Positions 7,142-12,710 of a DNA stretch of 12,710 nucleotides are shown here, in pieces. This stretch comes from Acidobacteriota bacterium (GTDB lineage: Bacteria; Acidobacteriota; Terriglobia; Terriglobales; Acidobacteriaceae), in NCBI GenBank assembly GCA_019510535.1, contig JAEKKE010000142.1, positions 1-12,710 on the forward strand, given 5' to 3'. A program made the position numbers and the translations under genes. Numbering within the stretch: position 1 is the stretch's first letter; every line of letters starts with the position of its first letter. The notes below the pieces were generated by a model, which ran no database searches, was not told the DNA's origin, and saw only the letters and a program-made list of their open reading frames with translations.

Positions 7142-7281
7142 GCGTATCGAACCCTTTCTTACTGGTCCATCAAAAGGAATCACGGATGTGCGGCTTTTCC
7201 CGAAGTTGCCGGACAGGCCACATCTCCCAGATGGGACGCCACCTTGCTCGGGGCAGGTTGGCGTTGAGCAGTGAGCTCAAC
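7142..7281 (-). promoter_or_regulatory. Structured 5' leader of the threonine aldolase gene (candidate cis-regulatory RNA)
   Basis: In transcript order on the minus strand: a perfect 7-base-arm hairpin GTTGAGC / GCTCAAC (7281-7263, 5-base loop); a longer hairpin joining 7264-7253 to 7247-7236 (ACGCC/GGCGT, ACC/GGT and TGC/GCA blocks with two single-base bulges, loop CCCGA); a small hairpin CATCT-CCC-AGATG (7221-7233); and a pairing of GATGTG (7224-7219) with CACATC (7190-7185). The last two share bases and exclude each other, as in a switch. The Shine-Dalgarno site lies about 30 bases after the last stem. I compared it by eye with glycine, SAM, THF, ZTP and TPP riboswitch cores and found no match. 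Whether it is conserved cannot be judged here. Confidence 0.45.
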
Positions 7282-7333
7282 TCTTGATGTCGATTTTCAT
7301 CATAAACGGTGCACGAGTTGAGGGCAATTCGGC

Positions 7334-8095
7334 CTAGTTCTCTGACGGCTTTTCGGCGCGATCGATCACGAGTACATCGATCTGGGTCTTTTCTGAGGAG
7401 AGTTTCAGACCCAACTGCTCGTGAAGTGCAGTGATGAGTGATGGACCTGAGTTCTCACCAGCCTCCCATTGCAGTGCGAAGTCGTAATAACCGTTGAGGC
7501 CTGTCTTATCCAGAACCATGCTGCCGCGAAAGGCTGGTTGTTGCGCGATGCGATAGGCAAGGGCGGCCATGTCGACGCCGAAACCAGTCATGGTTGCGGT
7601 GCCACTAGCGGCGCGCTGATTGGTTCCGCTCATGGATCTCTCCGGCGTGCCCGAAGTCTGATGGAGTTTCGGGCCGCCTTTGTCGACGACGAGAACGTAG
7701 GCTTTCATCTCACGGCTCTCGCGATGGAGTGTGAGATGGAAGCGGTCGGCAAGAAGGCGTTGCAACATGGGGGGAAGATCCGCGGGCGCGATAGGCTCAG
7801 CGTTCTCTGTCGTTGCCTGCAGGTCGAAGCGGGCGGTCGAAAGCCAGTTCGGGCCGCCGGTAACCTGGAAATCGAGAACGCCGTAGGCCTGAAGGATGAG
7901 GGTACGCAGGGAGAGATTCGTGGCGCTGATGCGTGAGCCGGAGAGATTTACGCCGCTGTCGCGATCAAGCCTACTGAGGTTTTCGCGGACGGAGGAGATC
8001 TCAAAGGTCCTTTCCGCATGTTGTGCGAAGCCCGGCATCGTAGCGAAGAGCAATGCCGTAATACTCAAGAACAATCGAAGCTGCCTGACGAGCAT
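7334..8095 (-). CDS. TIGR03435-family secreted protein (acidobacterial)
   Basis: Protein of 253 aa belonging to TIGR03435, a family of unknown function greatly expanded in Acidobacteria. A Sec signal peptide is visible (MLVRQLRLFLSITALLFATMPGFA, cleavage near residue 24), so it is exported. Family landmarks in order: FEISSVREN (31-39), LRTLILQAYGV (63-73), TGGPNWLSTARFDLQA (79-94), MLQRLLADRFHLTLHRESREM (110-130), YVLVVDKGGPKL (133-144), VLDKTGLNGYYDFALQW (194-210) and a C-terminal LGLKLSSEKTQIDVLVIDRAEKPSEN. The start ATG at 8095 follows GGGAGGGG with 6 bases spacing. These proteins often stand next to membrane metallopeptidase or regulator genes; here it stands alone and diverges from thuA. 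No catalytic residues are known and no function is proposed. Confidence 0.93.
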   Translation of the reverse strand: MLVRQLRLFLSITALLFATMPGFAQHAERTFEISSVRENLSRLDRDSGVNLSGSRISATNLSLRTLILQAYGVLDFQVTGGPNWLSTARFDLQATTENAEPIAPADLPPMLQRLLADRFHLTLHRESREMKAYVLVVDKGGPKLHQTSGTPERSMSGTNQRAASGTATMTGFGVDMAALAYRIAQQPAFRGSMVLDKTGLNGYYDFALQWEAGENSGPSLITALHEQLGLKLSSEKTQIDVLVIDRAEKPSEN

Positions 8096-8266
8096 AGCTT
8101 TCCCCTCCCATGAAGCGCTGCAATGATTGGGTCCAAAAATAGCTACGCAGAGGATGGGACTTTGGTTCTCTATTTCAGACGGTTCTCTGATGTAGCGATT
8201 GGGGTTGCGAGGTAACAGTTCCGGATGCGGTGATACATTGGGTTCCGAGCAAAGGTGGCTCTTTCT
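8096..8266. other. Divergent intergenic region between TIGR03435 and thuA genes
   Basis: 171 bases separating two divergent genes, so both promoters must lie here. I see TTGCGA at 8203-8208 and GATACA near 8232 on the plus strand, but the spacing (about 22 bases) is too long to call a sigma-70 promoter. No clear inverted repeat was found. Confidence 0.5.
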
Positions 8267-9316
8267 ATGAATTGGAGAATCGCTGGAGTGGGTTTATTGC
8301 TCGCACTCCCCTGCATGCTGCACGCACAGACCGTAACACCACAAACGGACCGCGGTCTGAAAGATCCTCCGCCGGCGAAGCCGTTCTCGGGTGACCGGCC
8401 GCAGGCGATTGCGGATGGAAAGCAGCTTGAGACGCCGAACGCCGGCGACGTCGTGGCGGTGCTGGATGCGCTGCCGGAGCAAGCCATCGTGCAGCCAAAG
8501 AAACCGCGGCGCATTCTGGTCTATGGCTATGCCGATGGCTGGGTGCATTCCTCGATTCCGCTGGCGGCGCGCATGGTAGAGGAGATGGGCAAGAAGACCG
8601 GTGCCTGGACGACCACCATCACCTACAACCCGGTCGACATCACGCCTGAAAACCTGGCGTACTTCGATTGCATCTTTCTGGATAACACAACCGGCGCGTT
8701 CCTGGATGATAAGAAGGACGCCGCAGTGACAGAGGCCCGCCGCAAAGCGCTGCTGGATTTTGTGCGTAGCGGAAAGGGAATTGTCGGCGTACATGCGGCG
8801 TCGGACTCGTATCACGGCCACACAGCCGGAGACGCGGGTGCTCCGGCAAAACTGATCGGGACATGGCCGGAGTGGAATAAGACGATCGGCGGATTTTTCA
8901 AGTTCCACTGGCTCTACCCGCAGATGGTGACGGTGAAGATCGACGACCCGAAGAGCCCCCTGACGGCGATGTTCCATGGCAAAGAGTTCACCATCCATGA
9001 CGAGATCTATACCTATGCGCAGGACTCGTTTTCGCGGAAGAACGTGCATGTGCTGACCAGCATCGACTACGCCAAAATGAGCGATGCCGATAAGGCGAAG
9101 GAGCCGGCGGCAACGAAGCGCACGGATGGGGATTATGCCTTGAGCTGGATTCGGCGCGAGGGGAAAGGCCGCGTGTTCTATGAGGCGCTGGGCCACAACG
9201 AACATGTGTACGCCATGCCCGTATACCTGCAGCATATGCTGGCGGGGATTCAGTATGCGCTCGGGGATCTTCCGGCAGATGACAAACCGAGTGTGAGCGC
9301 TGGTGGAACTCGTTAA
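8267..9316 (+). CDS. Secreted ThuA-domain protein
   Basis: Exported protein of 349 aa with a single ThuA-like domain (glutamine amidotransferase-like fold). The signal peptide is MNWRIAGVGLLLALPCMLHA with likely cleavage HA|Q after residue 20. The domain covers about 83-332: ILVYGYADGWVHSSIP (83-98), YFDCIFLDNTTG (132-143), GKGIVGVHAASDSYH (169-183), FHWLYPQMVTV (213-223), FTIHDEIYTY (241-250), YALSWIRREGKGRVFYEALGHNEHVY (290-315). Related ThuA proteins act in metabolism of trehalose or other glycosides, often with oxidoreductases; the role here is not determined. The ATG at 8267 with AGGTGG 8 bases upstream is preferred over a GTG at 8255, which has no ribosome site. The stop codon TAA lies inside copy 1 of a dispersed repeat, which therefore forms the gene end. 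Confidence 0.92.
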   Translation: MNWRIAGVGLLLALPCMLHAQTVTPQTDRGLKDPPPAKPFSGDRPQAIADGKQLETPNAGDVVAVLDALPEQAIVQPKKPRRILVYGYADGWVHSSIPLAARMVEEMGKKTGAWTTTITYNPVDITPENLAYFDCIFLDNTTGAFLDDKKDAAVTEARRKALLDFVRSGKGIVGVHAASDSYHGHTAGDAGAPAKLIGTWPEWNKTIGGFFKFHWLYPQMVTVKIDDPKSPLTAMFHGKEFTIHDEIYTYAQDSFSRKNVHVLTSIDYAKMSDADKAKEPAATKRTDGDYALSWIRREGKGRVFYEALGHNEHVYAMPVYLQHMLAGIQYALGDLPADDKPSVSAGGTR

Positions 9317-9344
9317 AAGTTGAAAGTTAAAAGTTGAAGAGGTA
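9311..9344 (+). repeat. Dispersed GTTAAAAGTTGAAA repeat, copy 1
   Basis: 34 bases identical to 10065-10098. It is built of two tandem 14-base units, GTTAAAAGTTGAAA and GTTAAAAGTTGAAG, then AGGTA. It supplies the last codon and the stop codon of the ThuA gene. A hairpin, GTGAGGC / GCCTCAC (9353-9375), follows, and a degenerate version follows copy 2 as well. Confidence 0.8.
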
Positions 9345-9352
9345 CTGCATGG

Positions 9353-9375
9353 GTGAGGCTATCGTTATGCCTCAC
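9353..9375. repeat. Hairpin after the ThuA gene
   Basis: Perfect 7-base arms GTGAGGC / GCCTCAC with a 9-base loop, 36 bases after the ThuA stop. No T-run follows, so it is at best a weak or Rho-assisted terminator. It appears to belong to the dispersed repeat unit, since GGGTGAGG and TCAC also follow copy 2. Confidence 0.45.
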
Positions 9376-9417
9376 TCTAGGTGTATGGATACCTTCGAAA
9401 TTGCCCATGCGCTGGGT

Positions 9418-9454
9418 GCCCATGTCCGGGGTGGTGTCCCTCGGGGACATGGGC
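9418..9454. repeat. Palindromic repeat element A
   Basis: Perfect 10-base arms GCCCATGTCC / GGACATGGGC around a 17-base loop. Its outer part, GGG-N-CCCAT at one end and ATGGGCC at the other, resembles that of element D (9573-9605) although the inner stems differ. I recall GGGTGCCCCAT..ATGGG elements as common dispersed repeats in Terriglobia. Confidence 0.6.
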
Positions 9455-9519
9455 CCGGCCTTCAATTTCCTGACTGCTTGTATCTGGTCTGAATCAAACG
9501 TTAGATTCCAGAAATATGG

Positions 9520-9570
9520 TCGCGCGAAGCGCGATACCCCACGCTAAACCCGGCGAACAAGTGCGCCGGG
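9520..9570. repeat. Palindromic repeats B and C
   Basis: Two close hairpins: TCGCGC-GAA-GCGCGA (9520-9534) and CCCGGCG / CGCCGGG (9549-9570, 8-base loop). They directly precede element D, so the stretch 9520-9605 is an almost continuous run of stems. Confidence 0.55.
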
Positions 9571-9572
9571 GA

Positions 9573-9605
9573 CCCATTCTTCGCGATAAAGCCGCGAAGA
9601 ATGGG
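9573..9605. repeat. Palindromic repeat element D
   Basis: Perfect 13-base arms CCCATTCTTCGCG / CGCGAAGAATGGG with a 7-base loop ATAAAGC. It lies 50 bases past the HIT stop codon. It would form a very stable hairpin on either strand, but neither side has a T-run. Confidence 0.7.
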
Positions 9606-9655
9606 GCAACGAGTGTCTACTACTTCCGAATTCGTCGATAGCCGTCGTTTCTGTT

Positions 9656-10000
9656 TTAGCCGGGGGGCCAGTGCATCGAGCGGCCGCCGAGGATATGCAG
9701 GTGCAGATGGCCTACGGTCTGGCCTCCATCGGGACCGGTGTTGATGACGGTGCGGAAGCCATTGGTCAAACCGAGTTGTGCGGCGATCGTGGGTGCGGCA
9801 CAGAGCAGCTCCGCCATGGTTCCGGCGTCTTCACTGCAAATGGCTGCGAGTGAGTTGATATGGCGGCGCGGGACCAGAAGGACGTGCGTGGGCGCCTTGG
9901 GGTCGATGTCGTGGAAGGCGAGAAGGTTCGCGTCTTCGTAGACCTTCTTGGCGGGAATCTCGCCGGCGACGATTTTGCAGAAGAGACAATCGGAAGCCAT
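9656..10000 (-). CDS. hinT: HIT-family nucleotide hydrolase (HinT-like)
   Basis: Small cytoplasmic protein of 114 aa in the HINT branch of the histidine-triad superfamily; such enzymes hydrolyse purine nucleoside phosphoramidates and aminoacyl-adenylates. Seen are CLFCKIVAGEIPAKKVYED (5-23; the CxxC may hold zinc with two histidines), FHDIDPKAPTHVLLVPRRHI (29-48), the triad HLHLH (98-102) with His100 or His102 at the active site, and GGRSMHWPPG at the end, as in family members. The length is normal. MASDCLFC at 10000 is the family-typical start; an in-frame extension to 10063 has no similarity and runs towards repeat copy 2. There is no Shine-Dalgarno site; instead TACAAT (10012-10007) lies just upstream, suggesting a leaderless message. 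Confidence 0.94.
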   Translation of the reverse strand: MASDCLFCKIVAGEIPAKKVYEDANLLAFHDIDPKAPTHVLLVPRRHINSLAAICSEDAGTMAELLCAAPTIAAQLGLTNGFRTVINTGPDGGQTVGHLHLHILGGRSMHWPPG

Positions 10001-10006
10001 GGAGGG

Positions 10007-10012
10007 ATTGTA
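10007..10012 (-). promoter_or_regulatory. Candidate -10 element for a leaderless hinT transcript
   Basis: TACAAT on the minus strand matches the -10 consensus at five of six positions. A start six or seven bases downstream would fall on or next to the A of the hinT ATG. No good -35 hexamer is visible 16-18 bases upstream, so this is tentative. Confidence 0.35.
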
Positions 10013-10064
10013 AAGGTGTATAGGCAGGAGAGGAGCTATGGCGGTCGTTGGCGTGGGCGGCACG

Positions 10065-10098
10065 CGTTAAAAGTTGAAAGTTAAAAGTTGAAGAGGTA
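10065..10098 (+). repeat. Dispersed GTTAAAAGTTGAAA repeat, copy 2
   Basis: Identical for 34 bases to copy 1 at 9311-9344 and in the same orientation. It lies between the surA-operon terminator and hinT. The bases just before it, GGCGGCACGCGTTAA, encode the same Gly-Gly-Thr-Arg-stop as the end of the ThuA gene with different third positions. Confidence 0.8.
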
Positions 10099-10141
10099 TG
10101 GCCTGGGTGAGGGCGGATGTCGTGCTTCACCGACAGGCACG

Positions 10142-10169
10142 AAAAAGCCCGGCCATCAGGCCGGGCTTT
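10142..10169 (-). terminator. Intrinsic terminator of the dsbA-like/surA-like operon
   Basis: Stem AAAGCCCGGCC / GGCCGGGCTTT (11 base pairs, 4-base loop). On the minus strand it ends in TTTTT (10146-10142). It lies 20 bases after the surA-like stop codon at 10189. GC-rich stem plus T-run make this a textbook Rho-independent terminator. Confidence 0.9.
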
Positions 10170-10188
10170 GTTGAACTGATCCACTTCT

Positions 10189-11250
10189 TTACTTCGATTC
10201 GTTTTTGAAGACCTGTTCGGCGAAGTAGTTTCTTACCTTGGCTTCGCCGTGAAGCATCTCGAAGTAGGCGTTCTTAAGGAGCTGGGAGCGGCCGTCTTTC
10301 AACTGCTGGCGGATGGCCTGCTGGACGGCGGGGTCGTTCAGGTTACGCTGGCCGGCGGGCTCGCGGGAGACCAGCTTGAAGATCGCGTAGCCGATGACGC
10401 GCTTCGATCCAGGGCCTTCGGGGACCGGGATGATGTCGGTTACCTTGCCGGGCGTCAGCTTCGAGATAGCGCTGAAGAGATCAGCGTCAGACCGGAGCTG
10501 AGACTCGGAGAAGAAGCCCATATCGCCGCCGTTGGGAGCGGTTTGGGAGCTCTCCGAGAAGTTCATCGCCAGCGTTCCAAAGTCCTCTCCGGAGTCGAGG
10601 CGGTTCTTCAGGGCCTGGATTTTCTTCTTGGCTTCGGCGTCACTACCGGCTTTGCTGGCCTGCAGGTTCGAGATCTGCTGCTGCTGCGGAGCCGGCTGGG
10701 AGGTAACGATGATCTGCGCGAGGTGGTACTGGGTCTCGATCAGGTTGAACTCGGCCTTGTGCTGGTTGTAGTAGCTGGAGACATCGCCGTCGGAGACGGT
10801 AATGCGGGAGTTGATCTCCTTATTCAGCAGCTTCTCGGTGGTGAGCGAGCGGCGGACATCGCGCTTCAGGTCGTCCAGCGTAAGACCAGAGTCCTTGAGG
10901 TGCTGATTGAACTGCTCTTCGCTGACCGGCGCCTTCATCTCGGCTACCTTCGCGTCCACCTCTTCATTGGTGGCGGTCAGATTCATCTTGGCCGCGCGCT
11001 GCTGCAGGATCTCTTCGTCGATCAGGCTGCGGAGCACGTTGAGGCGCATGGAGTCGGCCTGTTCCTGCGATGGCGTTTGGTGCGAGTCGCCGAGCTGGCC
11101 CTTGTAATACTTCTCCAGCTCAGCCTTGGCGATCGGTTTGCCGTTGATGGTGGCGACGACATCGGCCGCCGGCTGACGATTGCAGCCAACAGCGACGAAC
11201 GTGAGCAGAAGCATTCCGGCGAGCGTATGTTGCTTGGTAAGACGTGGCAC
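10189..11250 (-). CDS. SurA/PpiC-like peptidylprolyl isomerase lipoprotein
   Basis: Envelope folding factor of 353 aa. The N-terminus MPRLTKQHTLAGMLLLTFVA ends in a lipobox VAVGC with Cys23, so it should be a lipoprotein facing the periplasm. Residues about 30-165 are a helical SurA N-terminal-type chaperone domain (VVATINGKPI, LRSLIDEEILQQRA). Residues about 173-297 form a parvulin rotamase domain: YHLAQIIV (175-182), DFGTLAMNFSES (223-234), GGDMGFFSESQL (241-252), VIGYAIFKLVS (285-295). A helical tail follows. The start is a GTG at 11250 behind AAGG with 6 bases spacing; the next ATG would remove the positively charged start of the signal. It lies 20 bases after the DsbA-like gene and ends at a strong terminator, so the two form an operon. 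It resembles PrsA/SurA; with one parvulin domain it is shorter than E. coli SurA. Confidence 0.92.
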   Translation of the reverse strand: MPRLTKQHTLAGMLLLTFVAVGCNRQPAADVVATINGKPIAKAELEKYYKGQLGDSHQTPSQEQADSMRLNVLRSLIDEEILQQRAAKMNLTATNEEVDAKVAEMKAPVSEEQFNQHLKDSGLTLDDLKRDVRRSLTTEKLLNKEINSRITVSDGDVSSYYNQHKAEFNLIETQYHLAQIIVTSQPAPQQQQISNLQASKAGSDAEAKKKIQALKNRLDSGEDFGTLAMNFSESSQTAPNGGDMGFFSESQLRSDADLFSAISKLTPGKVTDIIPVPEGPGSKRVIGYAIFKLVSREPAGQRNLNDPAVQQAIRQQLKDGRSQLLKNAYFEMLHGEAKVRNYFAEQVFKNESK

Positions 11251-11270
11251 GTTAGACCTTGATCTCCAGC

Positions 11271-12245
11271 TTAGTTGCCGGCCGGCTTCTGCGCGGCGGG
11301 CGGATCGGCAGGCGCCGGAGGGGGAGTGACTCCCGCAGCCAGCAACGCGCCATCGATCATTTTATAGACATATTTGAGAGGAAGCGCGCCGGCAAGACGT
11401 TCTCCGTTGATGAATAGTTGCGGCGTGGCGTCGACTCCCAGAGAATCGCCCTCCTTAATAGAGGCGGTCACGGCAGAGTCGTCCTGCTTCGCGATGCAGG
11501 CGTTCAGCTTCTCGAGGTTGACCTTCTGCTTCACGGCCTCGTCACGGGTCCACTTGTCGAGGAGGTCGGTTGCGGGCTTCACAGCGTCTGCCGATTTGGC
11601 GTCTTTATCTGCAGAGGGCTTGAGCGGCGGGACGTCGGCATAGTGCGCGTGGACGTTATCGACCAGTGACCAGTAGCCGGGTGCGGACTGCTCGGCCAGG
11701 CAATTGGCGTCGACGGCGGCATGGACGGCCCAGGGATGCTGGCCCAGGGGGAAGTCCTTATAGACGATGTGCACCTTGTCGCCGTACCGCTCGAGGATGG
11801 CGGGGAAGAGCTGCGCATGCATGCGGGCACAGAAGGGGCACTGCAGGTCGTCGTAGATCACGATGTGGACCGGGGCCGATGCCGGGCCGCCGCGGGCTGG
11901 GCGGTTGCCGTCGCTGATTCCGGCACCAGGGTCCTGCGGGATGTCATAGCGGTTGAGCTGAGCGAACGTCTTGCCGTCCTGTGAGATCAGGAAGTCGAAG
12001 TTCTTGGTGGCGGCAGCATTCTGTTCCGCTTCGAGATTGGTGAAGGTGACCGTTACCGTGTCGAAGCCTGGCATCTCCGACTTCCTGCGTTCCCCGATGG
12101 CGACATCGTAGTAGGGGGGGACGTTGAACTTGTTGCGAATCAGGACCTCGACACGCCGGGCGTCGGCGGGTGAGAGCTTCTGCGCGTGGCAGCCAAGAGC
12201 GCCGGCGAGCAGAACGAAGCTGGAGAGGAGACGGAGACGGTTCAT
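11271..12245 (-). CDS. DsbA-like thiol:disulfide oxidoreductase with N-terminal extra domain
   Basis: Exported thioredoxin-fold protein of 324 aa. The signal peptide is MNRLRLLSSFVLLAGALGCHA, probably cut after Ala21; Cys19 is not in a good lipobox. Residues about 22-115 are an additional domain that I do not recognise (VEVLIRNKFNVPPYYDVAIGERR). From about 125 a DsbA/DSBA-type thioredoxin domain follows: VIYDDLQCPFCARMH (129-143) with the redox pair Cys136-Cys139, KDFPLGQHPWAVHAA (163-177), and TPQLFING (274-281) with the cis-proline Pro275. Cys182 and Cys250 could form a structural disulfide, as in related DsbA-like proteins. The C-terminus is Pro/Ala-rich. The ATG at 12245 starts a good signal peptide; a frame extension to 12536 translates repeat sequence and is rejected. 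There is no clear Shine-Dalgarno site. It is the first gene of an operon with the SurA-like lipoprotein, suggesting joint work in oxidative folding. Confidence 0.9.
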   Translation of the reverse strand: MNRLRLLSSFVLLAGALGCHAQKLSPADARRVEVLIRNKFNVPPYYDVAIGERRKSEMPGFDTVTVTFTNLEAEQNAAATKNFDFLISQDGKTFAQLNRYDIPQDPGAGISDGNRPARGGPASAPVHIVIYDDLQCPFCARMHAQLFPAILERYGDKVHIVYKDFPLGQHPWAVHAAVDANCLAEQSAPGYWSLVDNVHAHYADVPPLKPSADKDAKSADAVKPATDLLDKWTRDEAVKQKVNLEKLNACIAKQDDSAVTASIKEGDSLGVDATPQLFINGERLAGALPLKYVYKMIDGALLAAGVTPPPAPADPPAAQKPAGN

Positions 12246-12710
12246 AAACGTAGGTATCAGTGTATTGGACGCACGAGTGGTGCGCTTGCGAGTCAGGAAG
12301 ATCCGGTTAGGCCCAGAAGTCAGAGGCGAAGGCCAGTTAAAAGTTGAAAGTTCAACGTTGAAGACGGACGGTATGGGAGCGACTGGATATGGTGCCCCAT
12401 CCATGCAGCATTTGGCTCTTCGCACGTGAGCATGTGGTTTTGGGGCTCCTCCTATATACGAAGGTGGGTGACCGCAGAAGAAGATGAGCGATTTTTTGCC
12501 TTCCCATTTGCCTCTCCATTTCCCCGTTCGCTGCACGATTCTGCCATTCGGGGCAGAAACCTATGCTTTCCGTTCCACAGGTCGTAGCCTGATCGTGCTG
12601 TAAACCGCTTATTGGAAAGGGCCTAGGCCCGGAGCGGAACCAGCCAACGTACTCGCGCGGGATGCGCGTTGCGTCTAGACTCAAGGAATTCGCGTCTGGA
12701 TAGAGGAAAC
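12246..12710. other. Gene-free region at the right edge
   Basis: 465 bases without a convincing gene. It should hold the promoter of the DsbA-like gene and possibly that of a plus-strand gene beyond the edge. It contains repeat copy 3, a 12-base palindrome GGGCCTAGGCCC (12619-12630), and a near-palindrome TTGCGTCTAGACTCAA (12669-12684, one mismatch). A 110-codon minus-strand frame (12352-12684) is compositionally odd, includes repeat sequence and resembles no family I know. Confidence 0.6.
12336..12368 (+). repeat. Dispersed GTTAAAAGTTGAAA repeat, copy 3 (diverged)
   Basis: Begins with the same 14-base unit GTTAAAAGTTGAAA, but the second unit reads GTTCAACGTTGAAG, creating a perfect palindrome TTCAACGTTGAA. 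It lies about 90 bases upstream of the DsbA-like gene, in the same orientation as copies 1 and 2. A GGTGCCCCATCC stretch (12391-12402) with ATGGG (12373-12377) before it follows, like the palindromic family near 9418. Confidence 0.65.

Larger units (their letters stand above)
9317..9655. other. Convergent intergenic region rich in palindromic repeats
   Basis: 339 bases between the convergent ThuA and HIT genes. It holds the rest of repeat copy 1, the 9353-9375 hairpin, and palindromes at 9418-9454, 9520-9534, 9549-9570 and 9573-9605. A weak stem CTGG..GAATC / GATTCCAG lies around 9485-9511. A 64-codon plus-strand frame (9353-9547) only translates repeat sequence and is not a gene. No T-tailed intrinsic terminator is evident for either flanking gene. 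Confidence 0.7.

Noticed and set aside
7142..7281. Glycine or SAM riboswitch in the threonine aldolase leader
   Set aside because: Characteristic core sequences of these classes are not present in the order required; I kept only the claim of a structured leader.
8294..9235. 313-codon minus-strand frame opposite the ThuA gene
   Set aside because: Arg/His-rich translation without domain signatures, antisense to a well-supported ThuA-domain protein with signal peptide.
9353..9547. 64-codon plus-strand frame after the ThuA gene
   Set aside because: It only translates palindromic repeat DNA and has no ribosome site.
9418..9605. CRISPR array
   Set aside because: The inverted repeats differ in sequence and spacing; there are no direct repeats of constant length separated by regular spacers.
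10249..11262. 337-codon plus-strand frame opposite the SurA-like gene
   Set aside because: It is the antisense of a clear lipoprotein/parvulin gene; the Leu/Val/Gly-rich translation mirrors that gene's codon use and shows no family features.
12246..12536. N-terminal extension of the DsbA-like protein by 97 codons
   Set aside because: The extension would translate repeat copy 3 and would bury a good signal peptide that begins at 12245.
12619..12630. Palindrome GGGCCTAGGCCC as an operator
   Set aside because: A single 12-base GC-rich palindrome without a repeat copy or promoter context; chance cannot be excluded.
12352..12684. 110-codon minus-strand frame near the right edge
   Set aside because: No ribosome site, unusual Arg/Ser-rich composition, ends inside repeat copy 3 and overlaps the upstream region of the DsbA-like gene.

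Overview
This window looks like chromosomal DNA from an acidobacterium, most likely of the class Terriglobia (the Terriglobus / Granulicella / Edaphobacter group). The evidence is the gene content: a PadR regulator paired with a 907-residue duplicated MacB/FtsX-type permease without an ATPase (the ADOP family), a TIGR03435-type secreted protein, and a secreted ThuA-domain protein. The intergenic regions are also rich in short palindromic and dispersed repeats. The assignment is inferred from family knowledge; no rRNA or other marker gene is present.

Layout, left to right. (1) 1-2555, minus strand: a three-gene operon for a Tat-exported molybdenum hydroxylase of the PaoABC type. It reads paoA ([2Fe-2S] subunit), paoB (FAD subunit with an extra four-cysteine segment), paoC (molybdopterin subunit, cut by the left edge). 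(2) 2556-2842: a gap with two hairpins, one a possible terminator. (3) 2843-5926, minus strand: padR followed by the ADOP permease, with two matching CATAG-N5-CTATG dyads upstream of padR that look like its operators. (4) 5999-6051: a long REP-like hairpin. (5) 6080-7141, minus strand: low-specificity L-threonine aldolase behind a strikingly structured leader (7142-7281). (6) 7334-8095, minus strand: TIGR03435-family secreted protein, divergent from (7) 8267-9316, plus strand: secreted ThuA-domain protein. (8) 9317-9655: a convergent gap full of inverted repeats. (9) 9656-10000, minus strand: HIT-family (HinT-like) nucleotide hydrolase, possibly leaderless. (10) 10189-12245, minus strand: a two-gene envelope-folding operon, a DsbA-like thiol oxidoreductase followed by a SurA/PpiC-like lipoprotein, ending in a strong intrinsic terminator at 10142-10169. 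(11) 12246-12710: no gene supported.

The protein-coding content is mostly recognisable and ordinary. The parts that deserve a second look are non-coding: the paired operators at padR, one of which also covers the Shine-Dalgarno site; the structured threonine aldolase leader, which I could not match to a riboswitch class; three same-orientation copies of a GTTAAAAGTTGAAA repeat; and palindromes between thuA and hinT that keep a common outer sequence but different stems. I saw no CRISPR array, tRNA, rRNA, insertion sequence, prophage or defence system.
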